Below, one piece after another: positions 51,484 to 61,461 of a stretch of DNA of 64,000 nucleotides (position 1 is its first letter; the number at the start of each line of letters is the position of its first letter). The DNA lies in the NCBI GenBank assembly GCA_900472675.1, contig UCJA01000014.1:106960-170959 (forward strand), given 5' to 3'. Both the position numbers and the translations under genes were made by a program. The DNA is from Hyphomicrobiales bacterium. GTDB taxonomy: Bacteria; Pseudomonadota; Alphaproteobacteria; Rhizobiales; Rhizobiaceae. The notes beneath the pieces were generated by a model that was not told the origin of the DNA, ran no database searches, and saw nothing but the letters and a program-made list of their open reading frames with translations.

Positions 51484-52479
51484 ATGATCAAGAGAGCTTT
51501 ACAATTGGTCGAACACGATGTGGTCGACTCCGCCCTGCGGACCATTTCATTCGGAAAACAAGGACTTAACGCCCTTGAGTTGTCGCTGCAGAACGGTCTT
51601 GGAGACGTGTTCCGGCGGGTGACCGAAACCATCGGCTCGATCGACGGGCGGGTCATCGTTACGGGCATCGGCAAGAGCGGACATATCGGACGCAAGATCG
51701 CAGCAAGCCTTGCTTCGACTGGTACGCCCTCCTTCTTCGTGCATCCGGTGGAGGCCAACCACGGCGACCTCGGGATGATCACGCCAAGCGACGTGGTCCT
51801 AGCGCTTTCCTGGAGCGGCGAAACGGCCGAGCTTCAGGGCATCGTCTCCTTCACTCGTCGGTTCTCCATTCCACTGATCGCGCTCACATCCGGCACCTTC
51901 TCGACGCTCGCCCGCGAGGCAGACATGGTGCTGCTCTTGCCGAAGGAGCAGGAAGCCTGCCCGCACGGACTGGCGCCGACGACGTCCACGCTGATGCAGC
52001 TGGCGATGGGTGATGCGCTGGCCGTAGCACTTCTCGAAGCCCGCGGCTTCTCGGCCATGGACTTCCGCGTCTATCACCCCGGCGGCAAGCTGGGTGCCAT
52101 GCTCAGCCATGTCAGCGACCTGATGCACAGCGGCGACAGAGTGCCGCTGGTGACGAAGGGCACGCCCATGCATGAGGCGATCCACGAGCTTTCGAACAAG
52201 CGCTTCGGCTGTGTCGGTGTGCTTGATGAAGAGGGCCGGATCTGCGGCGTGATCACCGATGGTGACATCGCCCGCCATCTCGACGTAAACCTGAACACGC
52301 TGACCGTCGACGACGTTATGACGCCGGATCCGAAGACTGTCGGTCGGGAAACCCTGGCCACGGCCGCCATGGCGTTGCTCAACAAGCACAGCATTGGCGC
52401 GCTGATTGTCGTCAACGAGGATCGCCGTCCGGTCGGGATCATCCACTTCCACGACCTGCTGCGCGTCGGCGTGGCCTGA
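51484..52479 (+). CDS. kdsD: arabinose-5-phosphate isomerase (KpsF/GutQ family)
   Basis: A 331-residue enzyme with an N-terminal sugar isomerase (SIS) domain (VIVTGIGKSGHIGRKIAASL, FFVHPVEANHGDLG, LSWSGETAEL) and two C-terminal CBS domains from about residue 205 (MHEAIHELSNKRFGCVGVLDEEG, TVDDVMTPDPKTVGRETL). It converts ribulose-5-phosphate to arabinose-5-phosphate, the first step to KDO for lipopolysaccharide. The ATG at 51484 gives the usual MIKRALQLVEHD start; in-frame ATGs at 51448 and upstream are alternatives. Confidence 0.93.
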   Translation: MIKRALQLVEHDVVDSALRTISFGKQGLNALELSLQNGLGDVFRRVTETIGSIDGRVIVTGIGKSGHIGRKIAASLASTGTPSFFVHPVEANHGDLGMITPSDVVLALSWSGETAELQGIVSFTRRFSIPLIALTSGTFSTLAREADMVLLLPKEQEACPHGLAPTTSTLMQLAMGDALAVALLEARGFSAMDFRVYHPGGKLGAMLSHVSDLMHSGDRVPLVTKGTPMHEAIHELSNKRFGCVGVLDEEGRICGVITDGDIARHLDVNLNTLTVDDVMTPDPKTVGRETLATAAMALLNKHSIGALIVVNEDRRPVGIIHFHDLLRVGVA

Positions 52480-52497
52480 TCCCCAATATGCACCAGC

Positions 52498-52532
52498 AAA
52501 AGGCGTGATCCCGGTGCGGGATTACGCCTTTT
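52498..52532. terminator. bidirectional terminator between kdsD and nfeD
   Basis: AAAAGGCGTGATCCC pairs with GGGATTACGCCTTTT over 15 bp with one G-T, loop GGTGC, giving T4 tails both ways. The right arm overlaps the last codons of the nfeD-like gene. Confidence 0.8.
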
Positions 52533-52980
52533 CGACCTGCAGGTGATTTCCCTCTGCTGAGACCACCACGACCCGCGTGCCGGACGGAAGGTCATGTCCG
52601 CTTGCCGGCCACCAGGTGTCGTCGAGCCTGATCCGCCCGCGTCCTTCCTCTATCGGTTCAACCAGAACGGCGGTGCGTCCGACAAGGCTAGCGCTACGGC
52701 GGTTCAGCATCGGCTCGTCCGTGACATGGCTGCGTGTCGCGTAGATGCGCCGTCCGGCCAGCGCAAAGCCGATCGACAGGATGCCGAACAGCAGAAGCTG
52801 GGCCTGCCAGCTCCACCAGACGCTGGTCCAGAGGGCGAGCGACAGCGCGCCGACCACGATGGCTGCCATTCCAATCCAGATCAGGAAGACGCCCGGGGCT
52901 GCAAGTTCGGCCACCAGCAGCAGGAGGCCGATGATCCACCAGCTCCAGGGGCCAAGCCCCGATGCCATGTCCAGCATCAT
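52522..52980 (-). CDS. NfeD-like membrane protein
   Basis: A 152-residue protein with three N-terminal hydrophobic segments ([47 protein letters not shown]) and a C-terminal OB-fold ([28 protein letters not shown]). NfeD proteins pair with stomatin-like proteins in membrane microdomains. Its start overlaps the stop of the upstream slipin gene by four bases, the classical arrangement. Confidence 0.9.
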   Translation of the reverse strand: MMLDMASGLGPWSWWIIGLLLLVAELAAPGVFLIWIGMAAIVVGALSLALWTSVWWSWQAQLLLFGILSIGFALAGRRIYATRSHVTDEPMLNRRSASLVGRTAVLVEPIEEGRGRIRLDDTWWPASGHDLPSGTRVVVVSAEGNHLQVEKA

Positions 52981-54008
52981 GCGTTGGGATCCCGAGGCGT
53001 ATCAAAGGGATTGACAGTGGGCGTGGTGCGGGTGACCGGAGCCGGATAGGTGGTTGCGGCAGAGCGCTGCGGCGCGACGGGCGCTGCCTTGTCGCCGAAA
53101 ATTTCCTTGGAGATCGCGCCAATGCCACCCAGCGACCCGATGATCGAGGAGGCCTCGAGTGGCATCATGATGATCTTGGAATTGGGCGCCTTGCCGATTT
53201 CGACCAGGGCTTCCGTGTATTTCTGCGCGACGAAGTAGTTGATGGCCTGGACGCCGCCGGCAGCAATCGCCTCAGAGACTGACACCGTCGCCTTGGCCTC
53301 GGCCTCGGCCAGACGCTCGCGGGCTTCAGCTTCCCGGAAGGCGGCTTCGCGGCGGCCCTCGGCCTCCAGCACGGCCGCCTGCTTGGCGCCTTCGGCACGC
53401 AGGATCTGCGCGTTTCGGGAGCCTTCGGCTTCCAGAATCTGGGCGCGCTTTTCGCGTTCCGCCTTCATCTGCCGGCCCATCGATTGCACGAGATCAGCTG
53501 GCGGCTGGATGTCCTTGATCTCGACGCGGGTGACCTTGATGCCCCAGGGGCCGACTGCCTCATCGACCACGCGCAGAAGCCGTTCGTTGATGACCTCGCG
53601 GTTCGACAGGAGCTCGTCCAGATCCATGGACCCCATGACCGAGCGGATGTTGGTCATGGTCAGGTTCTGGATGGCGTTCTGAAGATTGGATATCTGGTAG
53701 GCCGCCTGGGCCGGGTTCAGCACCTGGTAGAAGGCGACGGCATCGGCGGACACGCTGGCGTTGTCCTTGGTGATGACTTCCTGCGTGGGGATGCTGAGCA
53801 CCTGTTCCATCACGCTCATGCGCGCGCCGATCCGCTCGATGAACGGCGTGATCAGATTCAACCCCGGATCGAGGGTGCGGGTGTAGCGGCCAAAGCGCTC
53901 CACCGTATAGCGGTAGCCCTGCGGCACCGTCTTGATGCCGGCAAAGAGGATCAGGATCGCGAGCACCACTGCGGCGATCACGACGATATCGAAGCCACCC
54001 AGGACCAT
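52977..54008 (-). CDS. SPFH/stomatin-like (slipin) protein
   Basis: A 343-residue band-7 protein. An N-terminal membrane hairpin ([18 protein letters not shown]) is followed by the SPFH domain ([47 protein letters not shown]) and a long coiled coil rich in Ala-Glu repeats ([20 protein letters not shown]). It scaffolds membrane microdomains and associates with NfeD and sometimes membrane proteases. First gene of a two-gene operon. Confidence 0.93.
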   Translation of the reverse strand: MVLGGFDIVVIAAVVLAILILFAGIKTVPQGYRYTVERFGRYTRTLDPGLNLITPFIERIGARMSVMEQVLSIPTQEVITKDNASVSADAVAFYQVLNPAQAAYQISNLQNAIQNLTMTNIRSVMGSMDLDELLSNREVINERLLRVVDEAVGPWGIKVTRVEIKDIQPPADLVQSMGRQMKAEREKRAQILEAEGSRNAQILRAEGAKQAAVLEAEGRREAAFREAEARERLAEAEAKATVSVSEAIAAGGVQAINYFVAQKYTEALVEIGKAPNSKIIMMPLEASSIIGSLGGIGAISKEIFGDKAAPVAPQRSAATTYPAPVTRTTPTVNPFDTPRDPNA

Positions 54009-54151
54009 TGCGTTCTCCCTCTCAATTTATCGACCTAGCGTTGCGATCCTATTGAAGGCGGCTTGCATTCACAAGCGCGCCCGGCGGCGCTAATGACTTG
54101 TCCCAGCAAACCGGTCGCAGCCTACCCGGTCAAAACAAGGACACGTGCACC

Positions 54152-54868
54152 ATGAAAACCATCGTCGTCTGCTCCGGCGGACTGGACTCCGTCTCCCTCG
54201 CCCACCGTACGGCAGCCGAGGGAAGCCTCATCGGCCTTGTCTCCTTCGACTATGGCCAACGGCATGCCAAGGAGCTGGATTATGCGGCTGCCTGCGCAAC
54301 ACGGCTCGGCGTGTTCCACCAGATCATCGACATGACCGCCATCGGCGCGCAGCTGACCGGGTCGGCACTGACGGACGATATCGAGGTTCCGGACGGGCAT
54401 TATGCGGAAGAGACGATGCGGGTCACCGTCGTGCCGAACCGCAACGCGATCATGCTCTCTGTCGCCTTCGGCGTGGCTGCCGCGCGAAAGGCGGATGCGG
54501 TCGCGATCGCCGTGCACGGCGGCGACCACTTCATCTACCCGGATTGCCGGCCTGACTTCATCGATGCCTTTCAGGCCATGCAGAATTACGCGCTGGACGG
54601 CTATGCCTCTGTCCGGCTGCTAGCACCTTACGTGAACGGGTCAAAGGCAGACATCGTCACCGATGGTGCCCGGCACGGCACGCCGTTTGGCGAAACCTGG
54701 TCCTGCTACAAGGGCGGAGACCGCCATTGCGGCCGTTGCGGCACCTGCGTCGAACGCCGCGAGGCGTTTCATCTGGCCGGCGTGGAAGACCCGACGGACT
54801 ATGCGGATCCGGATTTCTGGAAGGCCGCGACCGGAGGCTTCAGGGCGGACGAGGTGCCCTCGTCCTAA
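54152..54868 (+). CDS. queC: 7-cyano-7-deazaguanine synthase
   Basis: A 238-residue enzyme. The ATP-pyrophosphatase loop is SGGLDSVSLAHR near the N-terminus and four zinc cysteines lie in SCYKGGDRHCGRCGTCVERREAF at the C-terminus. VPNRNAIMLSVAFGVA is a family segment. It converts 7-carboxy-7-deazaguanine to preQ0 in queuosine biosynthesis. The ATG at 54152 is the conserved start. queD and queE are not adjacent. Confidence 0.95.
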   Translation: MKTIVVCSGGLDSVSLAHRTAAEGSLIGLVSFDYGQRHAKELDYAAACATRLGVFHQIIDMTAIGAQLTGSALTDDIEVPDGHYAEETMRVTVVPNRNAIMLSVAFGVAAARKADAVAIAVHGGDHFIYPDCRPDFIDAFQAMQNYALDGYASVRLLAPYVNGSKADIVTDGARHGTPFGETWSCYKGGDRHCGRCGTCVERREAFHLAGVEDPTDYADPDFWKAATGGFRADEVPSS

Positions 54869-54884
54869 CCCCGGATTGGCTTGT

Positions 54885-55916
54885 TCAGATCCAGCCCTTG
54901 AGCTCGTTGCGCACGATGTGCTCGATCACCCGCATGCCGTCCGGGCTGTCGTTCAGGCAGGGGATGTGGGTGAATTTCTCGCCGCCATTGTGCAGGAAGA
55001 TCTCCCCGGCTTCTTCGGCGATTTCCTCCAGCGTTTCCAGGCAATCCGACACGAAGCCGGGGTTGAGGACGGCAATGCGCTTGACGCCATCCTTGGCCAG
55101 CTTTTCGACGGTCTTGTCCGTATAGGGCTGCAGCCATTCCTCCGGCCCGAAGCGCGACTGGAAGGTCAGCATGAGCTTTTCCTTCGGCCAGCCGAGCCGG
55201 TCGCGCAGCAGGCGCGTCGTCTTGTAGCACTGGCAATGGTAGGGGTCGCCCTTGCGGAAATAGGACATGGGGATGCCGTGGTAGGAGGTGATCACCAGGT
55301 CCGGTTCCCAGTCGAGCTTGGCGAGATGCTGCTCGATCGAGTTGGCGAGCGCGTCCACATAGACAGCATCGTCATGGTAGCGCGGCACGGTGCGCAGAGC
55401 CGGCTGCCAGCGCATCTTTAGCAGCGACTTGAAGGCCTCGTCGTTGACGGTTGCCGTGGTGGCTGCAGCGTATTGCGGATAGAGCGGGTAGAGAAGGATC
55501 TTCTCGCAGCCGGCCTTCTGCATCTCTTCCATCTTGGCCTGGATCGCCGGCTGGCCGTAGCGCATGGCCCAGTCGACATGCACATGCGGCATGTCGGCAA
55601 AGGCGACAGCCAGCTTTTCCGCCTGGTTGCGCGTGTAGGTGCGCAGGTAGCTTTCATCCAGGTCGTTGTTCCATATGCTCTTGTAGGCCTCGCCGACCTT
55701 CTGCGGCCGCTTGTTCAGCACGATGCCGTAGAGGATCGGGTACCACAGGAAGCGCGACCACTCGATGACACGGCGGTCCGTCAGGAACTCGGCCAGGTAG
55801 CGGCGCATCGACCAGTAATCGGTGCCGTCGGGCGTGCCGAGATTGACGAGCAGCACACCCACCTTGCCGAAATTGACGGGGGGATGATCGGCAGGCAAGA
55901 AAGGGGATGAGGTCAT
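54885..55916 (-). CDS. hemH: ferrochelatase
   Basis: A 343-residue enzyme of normal length. The segments VGVLLVNLGTPDG, VITSYHGIPMSYFRKGDPYHCQC (active-site His) and LTFQSRFGPEEWLQPYTDKT are diagnostic. It inserts Fe2+ into protoporphyrin IX, the last step of heme synthesis, at the inner membrane. The ATG at 55916 is chosen over a 48-codon upstream extension that is not family-like. It converges with queC. Confidence 0.95.
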   Translation of the reverse strand: MTSSPFLPADHPPVNFGKVGVLLVNLGTPDGTDYWSMRRYLAEFLTDRRVIEWSRFLWYPILYGIVLNKRPQKVGEAYKSIWNNDLDESYLRTYTRNQAEKLAVAFADMPHVHVDWAMRYGQPAIQAKMEEMQKAGCEKILLYPLYPQYAAATTATVNDEAFKSLLKMRWQPALRTVPRYHDDAVYVDALANSIEQHLAKLDWEPDLVITSYHGIPMSYFRKGDPYHCQCYKTTRLLRDRLGWPKEKLMLTFQSRFGPEEWLQPYTDKTVEKLAKDGVKRIAVLNPGFVSDCLETLEEIAEEAGEIFLHNGGEKFTHIPCLNDSPDGMRVIEHIVRNELKGWI

Positions 55917-56132
55917 GGGTGTATTCCAGGTGAATCTGCTGAAGCGGTCTACGGCTGGACCGTGCTTGCGGATTGGTTGATGCGCATGCTTTAGCGGCAA
56001 ATGACGAGGGAAACAAACAACGGCTCGGGAAAGCCCGAGCCGTTGTGGACAGTGCGACATTTTGCCGGTGCGTTCCGGCTGGATCTGACCGCCGGGACAC
56101 CGTCTCGGACAAACAGATCAGTCGTCTCGCCG

Positions 56133-58211
56133 TTACTTGGCCGGAAGCTCCAGTTCCTCGCCGACCTGGATGAGGTTGGGGCGGCGCAGCTTGTTGGCCT
56201 TGGAGATCTCCGTCCAGCGCTCGCCATCGCCGTAGGTTTCCTCGGCGATCTTCCAGAGCGAGTCACCCTTGACCACTGTGTACTTGCTCGGGCCGGCCGG
56301 AGCCGGTTCGGCGGCAACCGGTGCTGCCGGCTCTGCCGGGGCGGGCGTTGCAGGTACAGGGGTTGCAGGTGCAGCAGGAGCGGCTGGGGCGACCGGTTCA
56401 GGAGTGGCCGGCGCGGGTGCTGCGGGAGCAGGGGCAGGCGTTACAGGAGCCGGAGCCGGAGTGGCAGCGGGTGCCGGTGTGGCAGGCGTAGCAGCCGGAG
56501 CGGCGGGTGCCTGGGCCGTAGTCGCTGCTGCCGGGGCTGCAGGCGCTGCTGCCGGGGCTGCTGCCGGAGCCTGGGGCGGCGTCGGCTTGTAGTCAGCCGG
56601 CGTCAGGTCGGTGATGCGGCCGTCCGTATAGGGCTTGTAGGGGTTGTTCGCGGCTAGATAATCGGCCACGGCGTTTTCTAGGTTCGGGCCGAAGTCGTAG
56701 GCGTTCTGCGATGCAGTCGCGAAGATCTTGTAGCCGTCGCCGCCGCCGCGCACGTAGTTGTTGGTCACGACGCCATAGGTCTTGGCCGGATCCAGCGGCA
56801 CGAAGGCGTCGCCTTCCTTCGCCTGGACATCGCTGATGCGGCTGCCGACGGGCTTGGACTTGTCGAAGGAATACTTCAGGCCGGCCACCTGCGGGAAGCG
56901 GCCCGCGCCGTCGTCGATCTGGCTGACGCCGTTTTCAAGCGCGGTCAGCAGGTCCGATCCCTTGATCTGGAAGGTCGCGATCGTGTTCTGGAAGGGCAGA
57001 ACGGTCAGCACCTCGCCCATGCCGATCTCGCCGGCATCGATCGACGCGCGCAGACCGCCGCCGTTCTGGATCGATATGGTGATGCCCTGGTCCTTGACGC
57101 GGTCGAGCTGCGCATCGGCCAGAAGATTGCCCATCTGGCATTCCTTGGCGCGGCAGGACCTGCGGTCACCATCGATCGGGCTGTCGGCAGCGCCGACCAC
57201 CTTCTTCTTCATATCCTCGATCGGAGCTTTCAGCTCGTTGATGCGTGTGACCATCGACTGGTCGGGCTGGAACTTGCTGTCGACCGGGATGGGTTCGCCG
57301 CTTGCTTCCTTGACGACGCCGGCATCGTCGAACACGACCTTCAGATCGCCGAGATAACGGCTGTACTGGAAGGCCTGCACGACGGGCACCTTGTAGCCGG
57401 CCGGATTGTCGACCCAGGTGGGGTAGGGACCGGCTGCTCCCTTGACGCTGTTGGAGAGCAGCGTGTGCGTGTGGCCGCCGACCACGACGTCGACATCCGG
57501 GATCTTGGCGATGAAGGCGAGGTCGCGCGGATAGCCGACATGGGTCAGCGCCACGATCTTGTTGACGCCTTGCGCCTTCAGGGCCTGGACGGCCTCGGTG
57601 ATCTTGGCGACGTCGTCGGCAATGGTGATGTTGGGGCCGGGATTGGCGATCTCGGGCGTGTCATTGGTGACGGCGCCGACGATGCCGATCTTCTGGCCAC
57701 CGACATCGAGCACCACGGAGGCCTTGATGCGGTCGCCAATCTTGGCGGCGGCACTCGGCATCACATTGGCGGTGACGACCGGGAACTGCACCTTGTCGAG
57801 GAAGGTGGCAAGCACATCATCGCTGTCGTCGAATTCATGGTTGCCGACGGTCATGGCGTCGAACTTCATGGCGTTCAGGACTTCGGCTTCCACGGCGCCC
57901 TTATAGGTCGTGTAGAAGAGCGAGCCCTGGAAGTTGTCGCCGGCGTTGAGCAGCAAGACGTTCTTGTTCTGGCCCTTCAGCGCGTCTCGGGTCTGGTTGA
58001 TAGCGGTCAGCAGGCGTGCTGCGCCGCCGAAGCACTCGTTCTTGCCCTCTTCTTCGGCCGAGCAGGTGCTGTCGGACTTGTTGACAGACTCGATGCGGGA
58101 ATGGAAATCGTTGATGTGCAGGATGTCGAGCTCGAAATCGGCCAGAGCCGCGCCGCTCGAAAAGGCCATCGCCGATGCTGCCAAGAGGCCAAGCCTCATC
58201 GTCTTCATCAT
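56133..58211 (-). CDS. bifunctional UDP-sugar hydrolase/5'-nucleotidase with C-terminal LysM domain
   Basis: A 692-residue exported protein. AGGAG precedes the ATGATG start and a signal peptide ends in SGAALA. The calcineurin-like metallophosphatase domain has the metal motifs ILHINDFHSR, NAGDNFQGSLFY, VGNHEFDDSDD and VVVGGHTHTLL. The 5'-nucleotidase C-terminal domain follows (IQNGGGLRASIDAG, VTNNYVRGGGDGYKIF). A linker of about 100 Pro/Ala residues (about 542-642) leads to a LysM domain (KYTVVKGDSLWKIAEETYGDG, last 50 residues). LysM would hold the enzyme on peptidoglycan while it scavenges nucleotides in the periplasm. Confidence 0.92.
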   Translation of the reverse strand: MMKTMRLGLLAASAMAFSSGAALADFELDILHINDFHSRIESVNKSDSTCSAEEEGKNECFGGAARLLTAINQTRDALKGQNKNVLLLNAGDNFQGSLFYTTYKGAVEAEVLNAMKFDAMTVGNHEFDDSDDVLATFLDKVQFPVVTANVMPSAAAKIGDRIKASVVLDVGGQKIGIVGAVTNDTPEIANPGPNITIADDVAKITEAVQALKAQGVNKIVALTHVGYPRDLAFIAKIPDVDVVVGGHTHTLLSNSVKGAAGPYPTWVDNPAGYKVPVVQAFQYSRYLGDLKVVFDDAGVVKEASGEPIPVDSKFQPDQSMVTRINELKAPIEDMKKKVVGAADSPIDGDRRSCRAKECQMGNLLADAQLDRVKDQGITISIQNGGGLRASIDAGEIGMGEVLTVLPFQNTIATFQIKGSDLLTALENGVSQIDDGAGRFPQVAGLKYSFDKSKPVGSRISDVQAKEGDAFVPLDPAKTYGVVTNNYVRGGGDGYKIFATASQNAYDFGPNLENAVADYLAANNPYKPYTDGRITDLTPADYKPTPPQAPAAAPAAAPAAPAAATTAQAPAAPAATPATPAPAATPAPAPVTPAPAPAAPAPATPEPVAPAAPAAPATPVPATPAPAEPAAPVAAEPAPAGPSKYTVVKGDSLWKIAEETYGDGERWTEISKANKLRRPNLIQVGEELELPAK

Positions 58212-58380
58212 CTGTCTCTCTCCTGTTGATCTATTTGCTCGGCACCGCCTGCCGCCTGCCATCCATGTCCGCTGTAGCGTCCCTGCGTGACATCCGTTCT
58301 GCAAACCATGCTTTCATCAAGAAAAACCGGTTTCAAGCGAAATATGACAGACCCGCACTTCACTCCCGAGCCGGATACGA

Positions 58381-58405
58381 AAAAACCCCGCCGGGGGCGG
58401 GGTTC
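58381..58405 (-). terminator. terminator of omp10
   Basis: AACCCCGCC and GGCGGGGTT form a perfect 9-bp stem with a 3-nt loop; on the minus strand it is followed by TTTT. It lies 27 bp past the omp10 stop. Confidence 0.85.
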
Positions 58406-58431
58406 CTCATCAGACCAATACGGCCGGTTGC

Positions 58432-58797
58432 TTAGCTGCGGCGCGCGAGCGAGAACTGGGCGCCCGAGTCTTGCGTACAGTTCAGCTGGCTCATGGCGAC
58501 CAGGTTGCAATTGACGCGCGACTGGGTCTTGCGCACCAGCGAGGTCATGTTGATCTCCACCAGGGTCGGCGAGAGAGTGGTGTAAGTACCCGATGCCAGA
58601 AGCGCATTGCTGTCGCTGGCACGGGTGTTGAAGGTGCCGTTCTGGAAGGTCGAGACGATCCCATTCGGATCGACCCAGGTTCCCTCGACGCCCTGCGGCT
58701 GGGTTGGCTGAAGCGAAGCCATCCGCTGCGGCGGCTGGGATACGCAAGCCGTCAGGCTGGCTGCGGCTATGAGCACCAGGCCCAGTTTAAAGTTCAT
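58432..58797 (-). CDS. omp10: Omp10-like outer-membrane lipoprotein
   Basis: A 121-residue lipoprotein. The signal peptide ends in the lipobox LTAC, giving a mature lipidated Cys. The body ([50 protein letters not shown]) matches Brucella Omp10 as I recall it, including the two Cys that could form a disulfide. Omp10 is an outer-membrane lipoprotein of unknown mechanism needed for full virulence in Brucella. The ATG at 58797 is chosen from the signal peptide. Confidence 0.88.
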   Translation of the reverse strand: MNFKLGLVLIAAASLTACVSQPPQRMASLQPTQPQGVEGTWVDPNGIVSTFQNGTFNTRASDSNALLASGTYTTLSPTLVEINMTSLVRKTQSRVNCNLVAMSQLNCTQDSGAQFSLARRS

Positions 58798-58904
58798 GAT
58801 CTTTCTCCCGCGAATCGTCCGGCGCTCCGGAAACCATGGCCGCTCGGCTTCATGCAAACAAGCTCAGATTGTTATAACGCTCCGGTGCCGCCTGTTTCCA
58901 TACG

Positions 58905-58934
58905 GAAAACGCCCGCTTGAGGGCGGGCGTTTTC
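58905..58934 (-). terminator. terminator between omp10 and homospermidine synthase
   Basis: GAAAACGCCCGC pairs with GCGGGCGTTTTC over 12 bp around a 6-nt loop, with T4 on each side. It lies 24 bp past the homospermidine synthase stop and can work in both directions. Confidence 0.85.
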
Positions 58935-58958
58935 ACAATGCACAGAAAAATGGTCCGT

Positions 58959-60410
58959 TTAGCGGACGAGGATGTTGCGGAACTGCCAGGGATCCTTCTC
59001 GTCCAGGTCTTCCGGGAAGAGACCCGGGCGACCGTCGAGTGGCGTCCAGTCGGTGTAGTGACCTTCGACCGGACCGAGATAGGGCAGCTGCACTTCCAGG
59101 CAGCGCTTGTAATCGATCTCGTCGGCTTCGACGATGCCGGCCTTCGGGTTCTCCAGGGCATAGACCATGCCGGCCAGAACGGCCGAGGTGACCTGCAGGC
59201 CGGTCGCGTTCTGGTAGGGCGCTATGCGGCGGGTTTCTTCGAGCGACAGGCGCGAACCGAACCAGTAGGCGTTCTTCTCGTGGCCATAGAGCAGCACGCC
59301 GAGCTCGTCGACGCCGTCGACCAGTTCGTCTTCATCCAGTACGTGGTGGACCGGCTGCGCATTGCCGCCATTGCCGAACATCTCGTGCAGCGACAGCACG
59401 GCGTCATTGGCCGGGTGATAGGCGTAGTGGCAGGTCGGACGGTAGGTGACGTCGCCGTCCTTGTCCTTCACCGTAAAGTAATCGGCGATCGAGATGGACT
59501 CGTTGTGGGTGACGAGGAAACCATACTGCGGGCCAGGCGTCGGGCACCAGGTGCGGACGCGGGTGTTGGCGCCCGGCTGCTCCAGGTAAATAGCGGCCTG
59601 GGAGCCCTTCTTGTGCTTCTTGGCGTTCTTCGGCATCCATTCTTCATGGGTGCCCCAGCCAAGTTCGGCCGGCTGCAGGCCTTCCGAGATGAAGCCTTCG
59701 ACGGACCAGGTGTTCCAGAAGACGTTGAGCGGCTTCGGGTTCTTGGTGCGCTGGGTATCGCGCTCGGCAATGTGCACGCCCTTGACGCCGAGCTTCTTCA
59801 TCAGCTTGGCCCAGCCTTCGCGATCGTGCTGGTCCGGCTCGTCGAACTTCAGGCCGGTGTCGTTGGCCAGGTTGACGAGTGCCTGCTTGACGAACCAGGA
59901 GACCATGCCCGGGTTGGCACCGCAGGTGGAGACCGCAGTCGCGCCGCCGGGGCTCTTCTTCTTCTCGTGACGCACGGTTTCGCGCAGCGCATAGTTGGTG
60001 CGCTCGGAGTTCTTCATGTTCTTGTCGAAGTAGAAGCCGAGCCAGGGCTCGACGACCGTATCGATGTAGAGAACGTCGAGCTTGCGGCAAAGCTTCATCA
60101 GGTCGAGCGAGCCGGTGTCGACCGAGAGGTTGACGCAGAAGCCCTGGCCTTTACCTTCGGTCAGCAGCGGCTTCAGGAGATCCTTGTAGTTCTCCTTGGT
60201 GACGTATTCCTTGATGTGGCGGATGCCGTGCTTCTTGAGGATCTCCATGTCGGAGGGTTCCTCGCGCGGATCGATGACGACCATCCGGCTCTTGTCGAAC
60301 TTGAAGTGGCGTTCGATCAGCGGCAGCGTGCCGCGGCCGATCGAGCCAAAGCCGATCATCACGATCGGACCGGTGATTTCGCCATAAACCGGATAGGTGG
60401 TCTCTGCCAT
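58959..60410 (-). CDS. hss: homospermidine synthase
   Basis: A 483-residue NAD-dependent enzyme. The Rossmann loop is VMIGFGSIGRGTLPLIERHF, and YIDTVVEPWLGFY and STCGANPGMVSWFVKQAL are family segments. It joins two putrescines, or putrescine with spermidine, to make sym-homospermidine, the main long polyamine of many Rhizobiales. No ornithine decarboxylase is adjacent. It is a single gene with its own terminator. Confidence 0.94.
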   Translation of the reverse strand: MAETTYPVYGEITGPIVMIGFGSIGRGTLPLIERHFKFDKSRMVVIDPREEPSDMEILKKHGIRHIKEYVTKENYKDLLKPLLTEGKGQGFCVNLSVDTGSLDLMKLCRKLDVLYIDTVVEPWLGFYFDKNMKNSERTNYALRETVRHEKKKSPGGATAVSTCGANPGMVSWFVKQALVNLANDTGLKFDEPDQHDREGWAKLMKKLGVKGVHIAERDTQRTKNPKPLNVFWNTWSVEGFISEGLQPAELGWGTHEEWMPKNAKKHKKGSQAAIYLEQPGANTRVRTWCPTPGPQYGFLVTHNESISIADYFTVKDKDGDVTYRPTCHYAYHPANDAVLSLHEMFGNGGNAQPVHHVLDEDELVDGVDELGVLLYGHEKNAYWFGSRLSLEETRRIAPYQNATGLQVTSAVLAGMVYALENPKAGIVEADEIDYKRCLEVQLPYLGPVEGHYTDWTPLDGRPGLFPEDLDEKDPWQFRNILVR

Positions 60411-60548
60411 GCTTGTCTCCTTTGGATCGACAGCCTCAAGGCTGCTGCCCGCTTCTGTGGCGGTAAACCTGATGCGCAGACGCGCAATTGGCCGGCTCTA
60501 GATCATAAAAGTTCGTCACAATAAAGAGGGTCTTCAGGCGGTCGACGA

Positions 60549-61457
60549 TCAGAGCGAAAATTTCGCCTGGTCGGGCGAAACTGCGTTGCGCCGAAGCAAG
60601 TCCACAAGCTCGGCTCGCCTTTCCAGCATTCCCTTGTAGCCCGCCTGGTCGATCGAAAGTCCCTCCAGCTGATCTGCGAGGGAGGCGGCCAGTTCTGTGG
60701 CGCGCGGCTGCGCCATGATCGCCGCGACCGGATCGAGGTAGATGCGAATGGTGAAGAGGATGTCGCCGGAGCGGGGAAGCTTGCGCAGCGTCTGACGCTC
60801 CACCCGGATGATTGCGTCTACGGCCGGCATGCTGGCCCGTTCGTGGCTCGAGGTGGGCAAGGGGTGATAGAGAGCATGCCGCCAGTTCACTGACCAGTTC
60901 CAGCGCACGACGAAGCGATCCGGCGAGAGATTGTCGAACATGCGCTCGATGAGGCCGGCATTGCGGCTGCCCAGCTGGAAACCTGGAACGGGCGCATGCA
61001 CCTCGCCCATGACCTTGCCGAACTTTTCCTCGAGCGACCAGGAGGAGGGGAAGGCAAGGAAGGCTGCAGCAATCCGCCAGCCGTTATCGCCCTTACGCAT
61101 GATCACCAGATCATCCTGCACCAGCAGGCCGGCGCGCTGCAGCGGCGGCGTCCCGTCGTCTCCAAGATTGACCGTCTTGCTGGCAACCTGCATGCGCTCG
61201 CCGTCGCGCCGATAGAGAGCTGGGTGGTGGTCGGGAAGGTAGGCGGCCAGCGCGTCCAGAACCTCCTGCTGCGCTGCCTCGGTGCCGGGCTCGGCGCGAA
61301 ACACCAGATCGCCGTGACGGTCGAGGATCTGCTGCTTTTCGGCCAGCTGCGGGCCAAGGTCTTCGTCCGGCTCGATCCAGCGGTCGGGATCGAGCTGCTG
61401 CAGGCCGATTGTAAAGGGCTGCGACGAGCCGTCATAGGGCGTGTAGGCGAGGGGCAT
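60549..61457 (-). CDS. DUF3445 protein (heme-dependent oxidative N-demethylase-like)
   Basis: A 302-residue cytoplasmic protein of the DUF3445 family, recognised by PFTIGLQQLDPDRWIEPDE, AAFLAFPSSWSLEEKFGKVMGEVHAPVPGF and RWNWSVN. Some members demethylate amines with a heme-PAS fold. It starts 4 bp after the DUF4440 gene and is the last gene of a LysR-DUF4440-DUF3445 operon. Function here is not established. Confidence 0.8.
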   Translation of the reverse strand: MPLAYTPYDGSSQPFTIGLQQLDPDRWIEPDEDLGPQLAEKQQILDRHGDLVFRAEPGTEAAQQEVLDALAAYLPDHHPALYRRDGERMQVASKTVNLGDDGTPPLQRAGLLVQDDLVIMRKGDNGWRIAAAFLAFPSSWSLEEKFGKVMGEVHAPVPGFQLGSRNAGLIERMFDNLSPDRFVVRWNWSVNWRHALYHPLPTSSHERASMPAVDAIIRVERQTLRKLPRSGDILFTIRIYLDPVAAIMAQPRATELAASLADQLEGLSIDQAGYKGMLERRAELVDLLRRNAVSPDQAKFSL

Positions 61458-61461
61458 CGTT

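Noticed and set aside
56280..56590. Short repeats rich in GGC/GCC that could suggest a tandem array
   Set aside because: They encode the Pro/Ala linker of the 5'-nucleotidase-LysM protein in frame.
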